Source of the DNA: Siphonodentalium dalli
Taxonomy: Eukaryota > Mollusca > Scaphopoda > Gadilida > Siphonodentaliidae
Assembly: GCA_032622095.1 (NCBI GenBank)
Contig: CP136069.1
Span: forward strand, 184,875,122-184,939,121
DNA: 64,000 bases
Direction of reading: 5' to 3'
Below are positions 1 through 13,186 of the stretch, piece by piece. The number at the start of each line of letters is the position of its first letter. The stretch's first letter is position 1. The notes under the pieces are model-generated. The model ran no database searches. It saw only the letters and a list, made by a program, of their open reading frames with translations, and was not told the origin of the DNA. The position numbers and the translations under genes were made by a program.

Positions 1-235
1 TAGTAGAATACACCGTTGGTTCGACATCGTTTCAACGTCGGGTGCCCGACGGCGCGCCAACGTCGGCTCGACGTCGAGCCACCGTCGAGTCGACGACGGG
101 ATCCGACGTCGAGCCGACGCCCAGCCAGCGGCAACAGCCATAGTTGGCCCAACGTTGGATTCCAACGTTGGCCCAACGATAGAAATGACGTTGGCCCAAC
201 GTTGGCCCAACGTGTGTGTGCTATCTGGGTATATA
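1..235. repeat. GC-rich palindromic repeat patch
   Basis: Positions 20-120 are packed with GTCG/CGAC words (ACGTCG, GTCGAC, CGACGTCGAGCC). Positions 140-215 repeat TTGGCCCAACG and CCAACGTTGG, which are self-complementary. The base composition differs sharply from the AT-rich flank after 240. Related CCAACGTT/TTGGGT words recur at about 30060-30145. The patch is probably the end of a repeat element cut by the window edge. A short reading frame across it (16-273) looks like a by-product of composition. Confidence 0.6.
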
Positions 236-2130
236 TCAAAATATATGATGATCTGTCGTGGTCATATTCGTGATACTGCTGTGAGCACACGTATTTCTGT
301 TTGTGGAAAATGTCACACAATCAATGCATAGTAGCCTGTCATTTGTAAAAAAAAATGGGTTTCGTAAATGTTTTTGGGGATTTTGTGGAACATATTTTTT
401 CGTAAAGCCCATATACTGGAGACAATAGAAACCAATGTTTACGAGTTCTTTTCGCTTATTTGCCTAATAAATGGTGTTACCATAGCAATGGTGAGTGATT
501 TCTGCAAATCATTGTTCCTCGAGTGTGTGTTCACTTTTATAGGACTAGCTATTCCATTTTGCCCAGCATGTAAATTTTATTCGATTTTGTCCATTTTGGA
601 TGTCATTTTGATTCTGAGCGCCGTTTATCTCCCAAATTGTCGCGAAACACGCCCAATACACAACCCTACCCAATTACGTTCTTTGTTGAATTTGCCGATA
701 TCGAGTACACCCACAATATGCTCGATTATGAAACGTCGCGCACACATCTAGTAGAGGGTTTTTGATATGTTGATTTGACTTGTGTACTGATTCGAAAATG
801 ATCAACCAATTTCTGTACAAATTTTGTCTCGGTTTGACCATACTTTGACTGAAGTATAGGTGTTTTCCTTAAAATATCATTTCCATAAAACGTCTGACAC
901 TTGACAATATTATTGACACTTCTGTTTTCCTTTCGATGACGGATGACGTCATGCTACGCACAACGTTAACTGCACGGGACGCCGTTCTCGTTACTATTCT
1001 ATCGCGTTTCCCAGCTAATTTAACTCATTTTAACTGGTTCAGAACTATTTTCAGAATTGGCGATTTAATTCAGTTGATTCCTTATTACCATTTCAATGTC
1101 ATAAGGGTGGTCGCCAAGCTCTATCGGCAAGGAATCCATTCCATTATTTCAGCTCCCTGCATGAATAAACGGTTTGAACATGTGCATGTAGGCGGAATTG
1201 TCGTGTGAATCAGGTGGTAACACACATCGCAAATTACACAACATTGTGTTTCTGGAATTGTAAATGGTCTGGTCATTGTTAGGCGTGCCTAGTTATACAT
1301 TTTTAAAGCAAATGGAATTGGAGGACAAGTGCTGACTCACTTATGAGTACCTCCTCTCCCATTTGTTATTACACTGAAAAATAAATCAAGAAAAATGGCA
1401 TTGCAACATGACTACAAAAAGCAAGTTGAACATATATACAAATACATATCACCAGTCGTTCCCCTCCCCCGAGTCAGTCTTGTGTTTATATATGAATTAC
1501 TTGAAAGTCGTGTTTGTTTGAGTCATTTGCTGGCTTGTATATGAGTTTGCTAGACTTAGTCAATAGAATCTAGTTTTGTCTCACGGATGAATAATTGTAC
1601 AGCTAAAAAAAAAAATTTCGTTGTCGCAATCGGGTAGAGCATGGTCTCCAAATAGCAGAATTTTTAGTGAGTAAATATTATACGGAAGTAATTTATTTAA
1701 TAGGCGATTTCTTGGGATCGAGTGTAGGTAACAATCAAAGAAATAAAGGAAGGCATTTTCTTCTCCGTTTCCATATGAGCAGTCTTTGCAACTTGTGATG
1801 TAATTTTGAACCTTATCTGAAAGGAGGTTGGTACATTCACATCGTAATCTGCAGTGATATATATTTTCAGTCCGCTTTCCTACATTGTAATACTTGGGGG
1901 GTTTGGTATTTGAGGTTTAAATGTGTTTAGATACAATTGTAGGTTAAGATCTCGAGTCTTAATTTTGGTTGCATTCCAATTTGTTTACACACGTTAGCAT
2001 GAACGTTGACTCCATTTAGTCCAGGAGATATTGTTCGACCTCTGCACCACCAGGACTCAACTTCAGCCACTAATGTTCTTTCTTAATGTCTCCTCTATTT
2101 TGTTTCGGTTGTTAACAAGAAGAAAAAAAG
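236..2130. other. unassigned AT-rich DNA
   Basis: No reading frame here shows a recognisable domain or splice-bounded exon. A stretch at about 1065-1215 shares words (ACGGTTTGAACATGTGCATG, AGGCGGAAT, ATCAGGT) with about 14330-14480, so it is probably a decayed dispersed repeat. The rest holds only homopolymer runs. Confidence 0.5.
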
Positions 2131-2139
2131 TGGCCGCAG

Positions 2140-3225
2140 AGACTCCAGACAAAATGGTGTCCACCATGGAGGCCATTCTTTTTTATATGAACCAGGTCTC
2201 TTTGATCGCCGTTATAGTAAAGATGATATCAAATGCGGTCTTGTTTTCCGCTTACAAATTAGCCAAAAATCCGACACCAGAATCCAATATGGCGGCCAAG
2301 TAGGCCGCCGAAATGTGAAAATATGCTATTTTTCTGACATTTCACCACCTTTCGTTTGTCTCTGTGGGAAAATATTGGCATCTTGGTGTGAAGTTATACA
2401 TTTATCGTATAGAAGATTCATTGACGAACACACGGGGACCATAATATACATTCACTGTGCGATGTTTTTGTCCGATATTACGTTTTACCAAATGCCGGTA
2501 TAATAGTTCAAAGCCGAATCGACGCTAATAACGCGATGTAATACTTCGAATCAATTAATGTTATTAATGTTATAATAACACCCATGCATATATATGTGCA
2601 GGAGATATTCGAACTCGCATTCCTCTTATACCTGAGTTGAGGAATATTCACCCAAATCGAAGATGGCGGCCAAAATGGCCACCAAAAATAGAAAAATCGC
2701 CGAAAATCGCTGATTTTAACATCGGTGACCGTTATTGTCATGACAACCACACACCTGCTTACTATTGTGAGTTGGGAACACTTAGGTGAAGAAGTGTCTT
2801 TGTACCATATTCAAATAAAAGTCCCCCAGATCCAAAATGGCGCCCACAATGGCGGACAAATTTTGAAAAATCACCGAAATTTCCTCATATTCACATCATT
2901 GGGCATTATTGTCGAGACAACTCCACCCATGCTTACAGTTGGGTTGGAGATACTGAGGTGAAGTAATTACCTTACATCTGATGCAAGAAATTATTTTCTA
3001 AATTGAAGATGGCTGCCAAAATGGCGACCGAAATTTGAAAACAAGCTCACATTCATTTACTTTCTTACAATGGGCGTTATTGTTACGAGAATTCTGCCCA
3101 CAATTACATGTTCATATGGGACATTGGTGTGAAGTATTCATTTGAGTTTGGCAAACTCTTACAGTCAAGATGGCGGCCACACTGGCGGCCAGAAATTGAA
3201 AAGAAGTCGATGTTTTCTCATACCA
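2140..3225. repeat. degenerate tandem repeat, ~172-bp period, with ATGGCGGCC core
   Basis: Variants of AAGATGGCGGCCAAAATGG occur at about 2155, 2287, 2663, 2835, 3008 and 3169. The last four are 172, 173 and 161 bp apart. Between cores the same order of motifs recurs: a CACCGAAAATC-like stretch, then GGGCATTATTGT, then a GACAACTCCACCCATG-like stretch, then a TTGGTGTGAAGT-like stretch. It is a diverged satellite-like array; the first copies are the most decayed. Short frames across it on both strands are by-products. Confidence 0.65.
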
Positions 3226-6200
3226 ATTTCAACTTTTAGTCATAATATCGATCTGTATGGACGAAACGGTTCATAATATAAGCCATCCATTTGTTCCAAC
3301 ATAAGTCGTAGACTTTTGGAAGGATATAAATCCACAATTAATAATCGCGATTTGGCATTTCGAAATCCATTCTCCACTAAGCGCCCATACTGGCCGTAAC
3401 AGTATATAGGTGTGCTGAATAGTCATATTATAACTTCCAACAATATAAACAGCAGTACCTGAGCTTATTCTGATTTGCCACATTCATTATTATCTGGAAC
3501 AGTTTCCGTGTCTTCGTCAGATTAATCTAGCTCGCTCACACCAACATAGTTCTCTACACTTCGTTGTATAAGGGTCCCACTAATCGAAATGTTTCAAACA
3601 ATACATATGCCGATGTCCAGCTCACGTGTTTGTCTCGAAAGCTGGGAATTCTTGTCCTTATTCTTGGCTAGCTTCATTCGTGGTATAGCTTATGGTATAA
3701 TTAAATTGCTACATGTGGGATCTGAGCGTCATCTTGTGCAATAAACTAGAAAGGTGTGCGCTCGATGCGTATACTTGCTTTCAGAAGGACCTCTCTATCA
3801 GAAGACCATATTGCATAATATGCCCACACTTCTTGACCATGATCCAAAGAACAATCTTGTTGGTGTCCAGCAATCAACTCACCGAACAGATCTCAGCAGA
3901 TAATAACAATACACTTGGTGCTAGTTTATGGGCATGTTTCATGATCGTGGAAATGAAATTGGACCATGACTGCACCGCCCCTTCTTTGGGTATGTTTTTG
4001 ATTCTGACAGGATCTCATACGTGGCTTTGCTTTCCTTGTATGCTAAACTTGTATGTTCCCATCCGTTTGGAAGCCTTTCTTAATCAACTGGACCAGGCCT
4101 GTGCCATTGGCTACTGCTATATAAGCCCCACACATACTGGGTGCAGTCTTAAAGGCGACACCTTTGATAGTTGGTTGATATGTCATACTCACGCTGGGCG
4201 GTGGTGGGTATGGTTCAAGAAAGTACAAATGCCACCAACCCCAATGGTGAAATGTTCAACGCGAGGAGCATCCAGAGGAATGTTACTTTGATGAGATCTT
4301 GCATTCAGTTCATCACACATTGGGTACACCAAGTGATTTCTTGGTAACATCACCATTCCGAACATTTTTCTACATGAGACATATTAACTACTCTATTCTT
4401 AAGTTATATATATAAAGCTATATGATCGTAAAGGTCACGTTCCCCTACGTTCACAGCCATTGCCGTCGAGACTATAAATTGTTCTTTAAATACATAGTAA
4501 AATAAATGCACCACAGTTCCTGACATTTTCTTGAATAATACGGCCCACATACTGACACTGACCATGGGAGAGGATAACAAAAACGCATACCTTTATACTA
4601 TAAAGACATTATCCTTTGGTCCATCCGACTGTTCTGGGGGGACGCTAGCATAATATTATCCAGACAAAACAGTACGTCTGGTCACGTTGAATCAGAACAG
4701 CTTCGAAATGGATGTGGAAATACAATCTTGCCACACCAAAAAACACCGACACGCATGGCAGTCTATACCTTAAACATGCACCATGTGTAGGGGTGGTGTA
4801 TACCATAGCCCTTTCCATTCCCACTATCATGGCGCATGTCCATAAACTAGAACCACGAGTTCTTCTCTGCTGGGATACATTCGACGAGACGACTGCGGGA
4901 CGTCACACAGTTTGCTTAGTAACATGGTCAAGAAGTATGGGTAGTCGGTACATTATGGTCTTCTCCTTCGCAGATAGACATCTGTCCAAGGGAATGAGAC
5001 AGCTACCAACATTCGATACACTGTCGATGTTGTCCATGTATGCCAATGCGTTCACTAAGTTTGTGAGTTGACGAACCATCTATTGAGAAGTGACTAGCTA
5101 ACAGTTTTACTGGTTCGCCAAGTGTACATGTCGTTATCCCCATGGGGTATGATACACATACATACATATGACATTCTGTAAGCAGATAATAAAAGTTTAG
5201 TGCTGATGCTCCTAATGTCGTGGATTAAAATGGGCTCATGGGCGTAACCCCGCCCTTTTTTTTAGCCGCAAAACCGCCATATCCTGTAAAACAATAATTA
5301 GTACATCCTTTGAACTCGCTTTATTAGTCATTTGATTTCGAGAAACATGGATATTGAGATGGTTTGGCCAAACAAAATTACTTATGTTTCCGATAACCTG
5401 ACCCTTTAATAAACACTTTAGTGGTTCCTCAACAAAATTAAATTGCATTTATATTGCTAACCCGTGGCCTCCGGTGGGTACCTGAATGTACCTCGGCAAT
5501 AAGGGTGCGTTTAAATTGTAACACTTTTCTTAATTCTTCTTTTCATGTTCGCTGTCAATAAAAACGATAACGTTGGGGTGCGACCGTTTAGTACTTCAAC
5601 GACCGAATCCACCAGAAACCCCTTGCTCCGGTTTATCAGAAATAACGTGAATTCAATGGGCGTGCGAAGGAATGTTTTTGGGAACCACGATGCCCAACGA
5701 CTTTGATTATCGCGATCGCATCAGTTGGTGTCTGAATTAAACTGTTAACAAAAACGTGTTTATAGAGGATCGTCCTGTTATGAAGACACCTATTGTTTTC
5801 GGTAGCTTGAGTAGAGGTGTGAATAATTATCTTAATGACTACTTAGGCCTTTCCTAGTTGGTTTGATTGGATTCGTTTTTTTTTCTCGTAGCCAATTTGA
5901 TTATGAGAAAGAGCCGAAGTTTGTGTTGCATTTATGAATGTTTATTAGTTTTGGATAACATATACATGTTAAAAGATCAAACAAGAGCATGAGGTACAAA
6001 CACAAGGTTGTCATATAGTCTGTCTACTGCGCTACCCTAGGGTCGACTTGTTGGTCGTTGGTCAGTGATATTTCGAGGGTGGCGAAGCAAGCATCGCTAA
6101 TATTGTCAAGCGGTTGAAATGGCAGCGCGATGGCTCGTCTGATTAATGGTTTCACGATTTCTTCAGCCTTCGTGTTTCCGTGGCATGTTTCATTACTCTC

Positions 6201-7870
6201 TGGTCGTAGTAGAAAGCACCCTTTGATGATGGCTGCCGTATGGCATTCTGAGCCGCAGTTTCGTATAATCGGTGAAGACAATTGACGGTGAAAGGTTGAT
6301 GCCCATTTCTGCAGATTTTTGCTTCAGATGACCGATTAATCTCGTGTATGTTTGTTGCGTCTTGTTCGGCAAGAGAACGACGATTTCAAACTATAAAACG
6401 TTGGCACTTTGCTGATCGACATCGGGTCGGTTTCGCCTGTTCTAATCGAAGTCAGTTCTTCTTGGTAGATTGATGAAACTGTTTTAGAATCATTCACTGT
6501 CGATTTCATCTTGCTCAAAGTAGTTATTTTTACAAATATTACATCAAAATTTACACCATATACCGTCATTCTTATATATTCATTAAATGATGAGATTCTC
6601 GAATGTGAAATAGGTCCAAAAATATATATTAGATTAGATGGTTCCAGGAATCAATTATACAATATAGTCACAACGGGTGAACGAAATGACAATCAACGGC
6701 CGGCTTAATTGAGATGTTAATTTGAGTCTGGCGTACATAGTTGTTCAGTATAAATACTAAAGTTGACGTTGAACCACCTATCATTTGTAGCTAAAACTAA
6801 ACCCACGGTGTGAAGAAAACAACATTTAGTTCCGCGTTGCGATCGATTAGTTTACTCCACCCAACAAGGTTTCGCACGAGAGTACGACGAGTTTACTTCG
6901 GACGACAATAAGCTAGTAGTGGTGTCAGAATTAAACTGCGATTATATTCATCGAATTTCAACATGCCGTCGACCCGGAACCATATGTACATATCTATTAT
7001 ATATATTGATATATGTCTATTGTATATATACTTCTAGTTATATATCTCAATATCCTTTACGTAACACACATTGTATGTAATGCATTTACTTGGATGAGAG
7101 AATAAAGCATTGCTTGGTATTAATTTGACCTCCCATGACCTCAGACGTCTTAAAAGGGCAACAATAATTAATTTAACTAAATAATTAATGATATATTCCA
7201 AATGGATGCATCTGGTTCGTGAAAATTGAAACACGTAAATAAATTGACCTGTAGGTGTCATGAGATATATGCCGCTGACTTTCGACGACTGAAAGAGGCG
7301 AATCTGAGCAATAAAGAGCTACCATGATCATCTTAGAATTTATGTAGGAAACACGGTTAATGTGTCAATCATATATTTATGACTTGTGTACTCGTGGTTT
7401 TCTTTGGTAAACATGTCACCAAAATAAGCATTTAGAAACATTATATTCTGCAATTTTTACAAACATATACATGTTAATTGTACCTGTCTCCTCTTGTGTC
7501 AGTAAATGTGCCAGTGTTTTGATAGTCACGGCACTGTCAATCTCATCATCAACACTGAGTAGAATTAAGTCAGGTCACAGCCGGACTCTTCTCGATGACC
7601 TGGTATATGGCCCACTTGTTACAATTTAGTGGAAAATCACAGGCTGTCGATGATTAAGCCGGTTTTAATTAAAACGTGTCCGGTTCACATAGGAACCTGT
7701 CAGACCATCTTAACATTAGTCCACAACTGTATAGGTAACATTTACCCAACACACACTAGTTGGTACAGAGCCTTCGGTGGAATAGGCAAAATGACAAAAG
7801 AAAATTCGTATCTGTACCCATCCTTTATTGACTTAAAATGGCTTAGAAATACTGACAAATATGTATGAGA
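3226..7870. other. unassigned intergenic DNA
   Basis: The longest open frame is 3713-4291 (+, 192 codons). It has no recognisable domain, is overlapped by an antisense frame, and has no convincing splice sites. A TATATATATTGATATATG simple stretch lies near 6990-7030. Nothing else can be supported. Confidence 0.45.
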
Positions 7871-8336
7871 AGGTTGACTATGCGGCTAAATTACCAGAAA
7901 GAATAACCCATGATTTGAAATCATCATTGGGGTCAAACAACGATATGTACTCAGCCCCACATTGTTCTCATTATTTGCTAATGATATTCCATGTATTTGT
8001 GATGAATCATGTGACCCAGTAACACTTGCTGATAAAACGCTTTCGTGCATTCTTTATGCAGATGACATAGTCCTAATATCGAAATCCAAAGATGGACGTC
8101 AATCCTCACTCAATAAGCTACATGACTTATGTAAGCTGTGGGATTTCACCATTAATATAAATAAATCTAAACCCATGGTTTTTTTTATTAAATATGGTAA
8201 GCTATTAAATTTTCAAATTAATTACCAAAACACAGAGAACGTGAATGAATATACACATCTCGGCTCCATCTTCAAACCACCAGGTGTGTTGTCGGCTGCG
8301 CTAGGATACTTAGATAAGAAAGTCACAAAAGACTAA
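7871..8336 (+). pseudogene. non-LTR retrotransposon reverse-transcriptase fragment
   Basis: Conceptual translation from about 7929 gives a motif-B-like stretch (GVKQR, VLSPTLF) followed by the catalytic motif C, LYADDIVLIS, at about 8055-8085. Downstream are NINKSKPMVFF and YTHLGSIF, all in RT order. The frame closes at 8336 and shifts just upstream of 7929; the fingers, endonuclease and C-terminal parts are absent. It is a dead, doubly truncated copy. Its motif C and following text resemble the LINE at 30678-32532 (LYADDTV, VNEYKYLG), so both may belong to one clade. The exact clade cannot be named without a search. Confidence 0.85.
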
Positions 8337-9280
8337 TTTTGTATAAGAAGTAAATTCTCACATGGAGGAACCAATCCCGGGAAAACAAGGATGGCCAACG
8401 CGGCAACAAGTAAAATTTGTGTTTTCCGTGGCGGTGAATTTGAGTTTTCGCCGCCAAAGTCCGTTTGTTAGGACAATGGAACGGTACGTATCACCTATCA
8501 TTGTTTTAACCCAGTGAACTGGTTATTGTGAAGGGTGCTGGCAGTGGTTAAATGTCTGAGCAAACGATACACGCTGCCGTAGTGGTGCCACCAGCTGGAT
8601 ACCCTTGGCCAAAATACCGACATTGTTGACAAAACATCCATCATTTGTTTCAAAAATATTCACTTATCGGTGGGTGCGATTGAGCCGATTCGAAGCCAAA
8701 CATCTCCCAAGCATTTCCACAAAATTTCAGTGCAAATGTCCCACAAATAAGCATTTTATTGAGCATAACGTGAAGGTGGTGCAACGATTATTTGACAACG
8801 CGGATGACGAGGAAGTGCTAACGCGGAATACAAGATACGAATGTATTCAAATATGATATTCGAAAATAGGTCTGTGAAGCTATGTGGTACATATATCACT
8901 ATTGTTGTTGATATATATGCCGTAAGATGCAAATCAAGTATCATATGATTATTCAGCTATGGAATGTAGTAGTTATATAGCTATGTGGTATACACAACAC
9001 GTGTACGCTTTTTCAATAACCCCTATATATGCGACCAAGTTAAATATGTTAACTAATTTTATATTTACAGAACGAGATCGTTTTCGTCGTCCTCGTCGTC
9101 CAGACAGCATCACCGTAATCTCGTCATCAGTATCAATGTCTTCGTTGTCATCACGTTATCGTCTTCGTCTAATCGTCGCCAATGTATCATTATCATCATT
9201 TTTCTCCAACAACAACAACCACAACAACAACAACCACAACAACAACAACAAACTGCATATTATTCAATATCATTTAACTT
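8337..9280. other. unassigned DNA with CGTC-rich and (CAA)n simple repeats
   Basis: About 9075-9180 (+) is rich in CGTC/TCATC words. 9209-9252 is an imperfect CAACAACAAC tract. Frames across these tracts are compositional. No gene is seen. Confidence 0.55.
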
Positions 9281-9493
9281 AAGGTTTATCAGTCGGATGA
9301 ATGAACATAGTCTGCGCAGGCAATCCACATCTTCCAAATTCAGAATGTCATCTAACATATCAATAGTTGCATGTTATATGCTGGTATATTTGCTAGGCAA
9401 AAGCGATGTATGGCCTCACAGAAACGTTCACATTCTGATAGATAGTGCAGTTCATCTCCGATATGTCTTTTAGTGCAAAGTGGAGATAGTCTA
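9281..9493 (-). pseudogene. older LINE, 3' half of split C-terminal domain
   Basis: On the minus strand from 9493 the frame encodes a zinc-binding-type stretch with Cys, then GDELHYLSEC. This matches the C-terminal CxxC...DExH...C signature of the LINE ends at 19393, 50260 and 30940. After a frameshift near 9355 a second frame continues the C-terminal tail to about 9281. The sequence just upstream in the host copy lies 4.1 kb away at 13633-13705; the two parts are separated by the L1-like LINE and joined by a 10-bp target-site duplication. The copy predates that insertion and is not functional. Confidence 0.8.
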
Positions 9494-9503
9494 TGGGATA
9501 TGT
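9494..9503. repeat. target-site duplication of L1-like LINE, 3' side
   Basis: TGGGATATGT is identical to 13623-13632. It lies directly outside the poly(T) (minus-strand poly(A)) end of the LINE. Confidence 0.85.
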
Positions 9504-10229
9504 ATTTTTTTTTATTGTGAACAAAGAATAACAAAAGAGAAAAGTCATAATGCACGCACTCGCTCGTGCTCTCGATCCAGGACACGGAAGAGCGGACTCT
9601 GCCATGACCTAGCCTAATATTTAAAGGCACATATTGTGTTGGGACTATATCTTTCTTTAGGCACCGTTCAACTTAACAGCCAGACGAAGCAGTGATATTA
9701 GTTTCTTCCTTGAAATATCTTTGACCGAAAATTTGCTTTCTTTAGCTAAAATAATGGTGATAAAACAATAGACTATTTTGTTTCCTTCAGAATAACATTC
9801 AAAATCCCGTACTAAAGCAGCTAAAGTGGTTGATGGTGTGTAGTAAGTATATCAGGTTTGCAGAATCAAAGTTCCAAACAATATGTGTAACTTTAATTAT
9901 TTTATGTTCAGAGTTTACCATAAACAGTATAATTAATAAATTAACGATATTGAAACTGTATTGTAAATATTGGTTCGACAGCTATCTGGAAAATACACAA
10001 CGCTCGCTGTTTTTGCTTTTCGGACAGTGTTGTGATGTGTTTAATAAAACAGGTGTATCAATTGCAGTTATCGTAGAATATGATTGGTCAAATTATAATG
10101 ATCAGTGTAACTAAATTGGATAGATATCTTACGCTCGGGTACCGGGTAATTCATTTTGTTGTGTGCTATATTCAGGGTCACTGTTTATGTCGGGTGTATT
10201 TTTGAGTCTGCAAATATCGGGGTTTCAGT

Positions 10230-11153
10230 CTATTTTATTTTTAAGGCATTTCGAAGTGTCATCCACTGGTTATCGAAGTCATAATTCATGTTACATTTTG
10301 CATTGTATCTCTCGCATTCATACCTAAATTGAAGATCGCAAAGGAATGAGCAAAGCGACAGTTGTGTTGGCGTGAATTTTGTCCTGTATATATACTGTTT
10401 CATCACTAACAGGAAGAGGTTACTTATTGACTTTCTGTATTCGTGATCTATACCGATAATAATATTCTTCTTTGTTAGATCAATGGGAAACTGGTTGTTT
10501 TCCGTCCATATTTCAATTTCCTGTATAAAGGTTTGTACATGGGGACAGTCCCAAAAGATATGAGAAATTGTTTCCTGTAAATTTTGACACCGATTGCAGA
10601 AGTCGTCGACTCGAAGGTTAGCCAACTTCAGAAATGTATTGGTACAGATAATTCGCGTGTTTATTCTGAATTGGAGCCACTGTAATTTCGTATCGGTTGT
10701 CGTTTTAAAGGGCATGCTCAAATATTCTTCCCAATTTTCTATCTTCTCGGAAATTTCGGATTCCCATTTTTGACATGAATTTGGCATAATTTTCTCACTT
10801 TCTAGCACTTTATAAAATAATTGTCCGCCCTTTTTGTCACGGAGTATCGCAGTAAGATTGTTAGGTAGGTATGGGCAGGGTATACGGATTAATGGTTGAT
10901 TAAGAGAACTTGCCAATGACATAATCTGACGTTTTATGTTGCTGATAGTTATGAAATCGACGCGGATGTTGAAATTTGCATATAATGTGTGTGGGGTATT
11001 GAATGTATAATTTGATTGGAATAAATCGTTTATAAAATATATTCCCGCATCTCTCCACGATTTAAAGTTGATTGATGAACCTCCAATTTTTATGTTCGGA
11101 TTATTCCAGATAGTCGAAGCCATAATAGTATTATTTGAATTATTTAATCGCAT
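10230..11153 (-). pseudogene. LINE ORF2 C-terminal region (frameshifted)
   Basis: This 307-codon stretch continues ORF2 in another frame and overlaps the RT frame by 10 bp. It carries a Cys-rich motif, CNRCQNLQETISHIFWDC (C-x2-C-x8-H-x4-C), typical of the ORF2 C-terminus in L1/Tx1-type elements and thought to act in nucleic-acid binding. The methionine at 11153 is not a real start: the upstream RT frame runs straight into this text with a one-base phase change. It is best read as the end of the same polyprotein, broken by a single indel. The stop is at 10230-10232. Confidence 0.88.
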
Positions 11154-13186
11154 AAATTTACACCATGCACGAAAACATCTCTCCAGAATGGATTTGCGAA
11201 CTTGTTTGTTTGCTTTGCAATATAACTTGAATGGTACGTGAAAAATAGTTGGTCGTTTAAGAAATATGTAGTGTTACACAATGAAGCCCATTTTGATTGT
11301 TTGCAAACCAAGCGTCGTATCCAGGTAATTTTCATGGCATTATCAAAGTTTTCAACATTAATCATCTTCAAACCTCCGTGCATACGATTGGCACATAATT
11401 GTTTTCTTTTTATTCGACCGCGTTTGGAATTCCAAATGAAATTATATAAACAGGTATTTAGGGCTTTCAAAAAAGTTGTACCTGGACTTGGTAGAGTCAT
11501 AAATAGGTTTGTCAATTTCGGTAAGATGAGGGATTTGACATCGGTTATTCTACCTAGAGGGGTCAGGAGTCTGTGTTTCCAAATTTTTGTGGTCTTTTCT
11601 ATATCTTCGAGTTTATAATTGTAGTTTATATTCATGTTGGTTAAATCAGTGTCGAAGTGTATACCTAGAAAATTGAAAGTGTTTACAGTGGACAGGTTTA
11701 AATCTATAAGAACATGCCGTATTTTATTTGGTGACCCTATCCCTATCCATGCTGATTGACATTTATCAGGATTTATGCGCAGACCCGATACCCGAGCAAA
11801 TTCGTCAAGTGTTAAGTACGATTCACGTAGACTTTTTTCAGAAACATCAAGTATGAGCGTCGTGTCGTCCGCATATTGTGTTATTTTGTACTCTGAACCG
11901 CCGAGGAAAATCCCTTTAATTGTATTGTTTTGGCTTATCATCAGCCCCAAGACTTCTGCGCAGATGAGAAAAATATACGGTGATATTGGGTCACCCTGGC
12001 GGCAGCCTCTCCCTAACAAAAAGCTCTGAGAAATATGACCATTAATCAGAATAGATGAGCTGGCATTATCGTACAAAATTGATAGCCACTTCTTTATGGT
12101 ATCTCCAAAATTAAAAAGGTCAAGACATTTTCTTATAAATGACCAGGAAACAGTGTCAAACGCTTTTTCAAAATCGATAAGAAGTAGTAGACCAGATTTA
12201 TTTTCTTGCTTTGTCCTGTGAATTATGTCATATATTAGTCGGGTGTTGTCTCCTATATACCTACCAGCTAAAAACCCAGTTTGATCGGGATTGATTATAG
12301 ATGGGAGCACACGTTTTATTCTGTTCGCTATACATGACGAGGCTAGTTTGTAAGATGTATTCAAAAGGGAGATGGGACGCCAGTTTTTTAGCATCTTTCT
12401 ATTTTTATCCTTTTTTGGAATCAAAGTTATAATACCTTTCTTTTGTGTGATTGATAGTTCCCCTACCGAAAACGATTCATTGAGCGAGTCTGTTAAAAGG
12501 GGACTTAAGTCAGACCAATTGTTTTTATAAAATTCATAGGTGTATCCGGATGGCCCTGGGCTTTTATTATTTTTGGTGTTCTTAAGCGCGTCTGTTAATT
12601 CTTGCAAAGTTAATGGTCCTTTAATACTTGAGGCCTGCGTAGGGTTTAGTTTAGGAACTGTTCCATCTTTAAGAAGGGAGTTTAGATCGCGATCGTACAT
12701 GGACCTATGTGAGTATAAATTAAGGTAAAATTTTCGGGTTTCTTTCATAATATCGTTTTGTTTCGTGATTGTACTACCATCGGCGATTGTCAGACTGGTC
12801 AGGTTTTTGGAGATGTAGTTACGTTTTTCTAAATTTAGAAAATATTTTGTTGGTTTTTCACCTTCCTCTATCCATTTAGCACGAGATCGAACCATGGTTC
12901 CGCGGATTGTTTCTTTTCGCATTGCTTCAATTTCGGCTTCTAATTTTTCCAAGTCTTTCATTATTTTCTGTTTGTCACCAGAGATGTTGGATTCAAGATC
13001 TGAAATAATTTTTGCCTTTTTTGATGTCAGATTTTTCTCGATTTTTGTTCGCTCACGTTTTCGATTTGCGGAAAAGCGTATGGTGGCGCCTCTGATATCA
13101 AGCAACACTGCGTCGAGGAAGAGTCGTTTTCCAATTGAACATTTTATCTTGCTTTCGTTTTCGGTTACATTTGTGGAGTAAGAATA
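11144..13186 (-). pseudogene. LINE ORF2 reverse transcriptase domain
   Basis: The frame encodes a complete RT in the usual order. A Lys/Glu-rich linker at its start is followed by KSPGPSGYTYEFYKNNW, LIPKKDKNRKMLKNWRPISL, motif A (LLLIDFEKAFDTVSW), motif B (GCRQGDPISPYIFL) and motif C (QYADDTTLILD, near 11857-11880). The aspartates of motifs A and C are present, so the catalytic core is intact. The frame is the same as that of the upstream endonuclease and is separated from it only by a TGA at 13187-13189. No ATG lies near the start, so this is an internal part of ORF2. The order and wording fit the L1/Tx1 group. Confidence 0.93.

Noticed and set aside
3713-4291. 192-codon frame on the + strand
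   Set aside because: No domain, no splice or start context, overlapped by an antisense frame; composition looks non-coding.
12540-13181. Plus-strand frames across the L1-like LINE
   Set aside because: Antisense shadows of ORF2.
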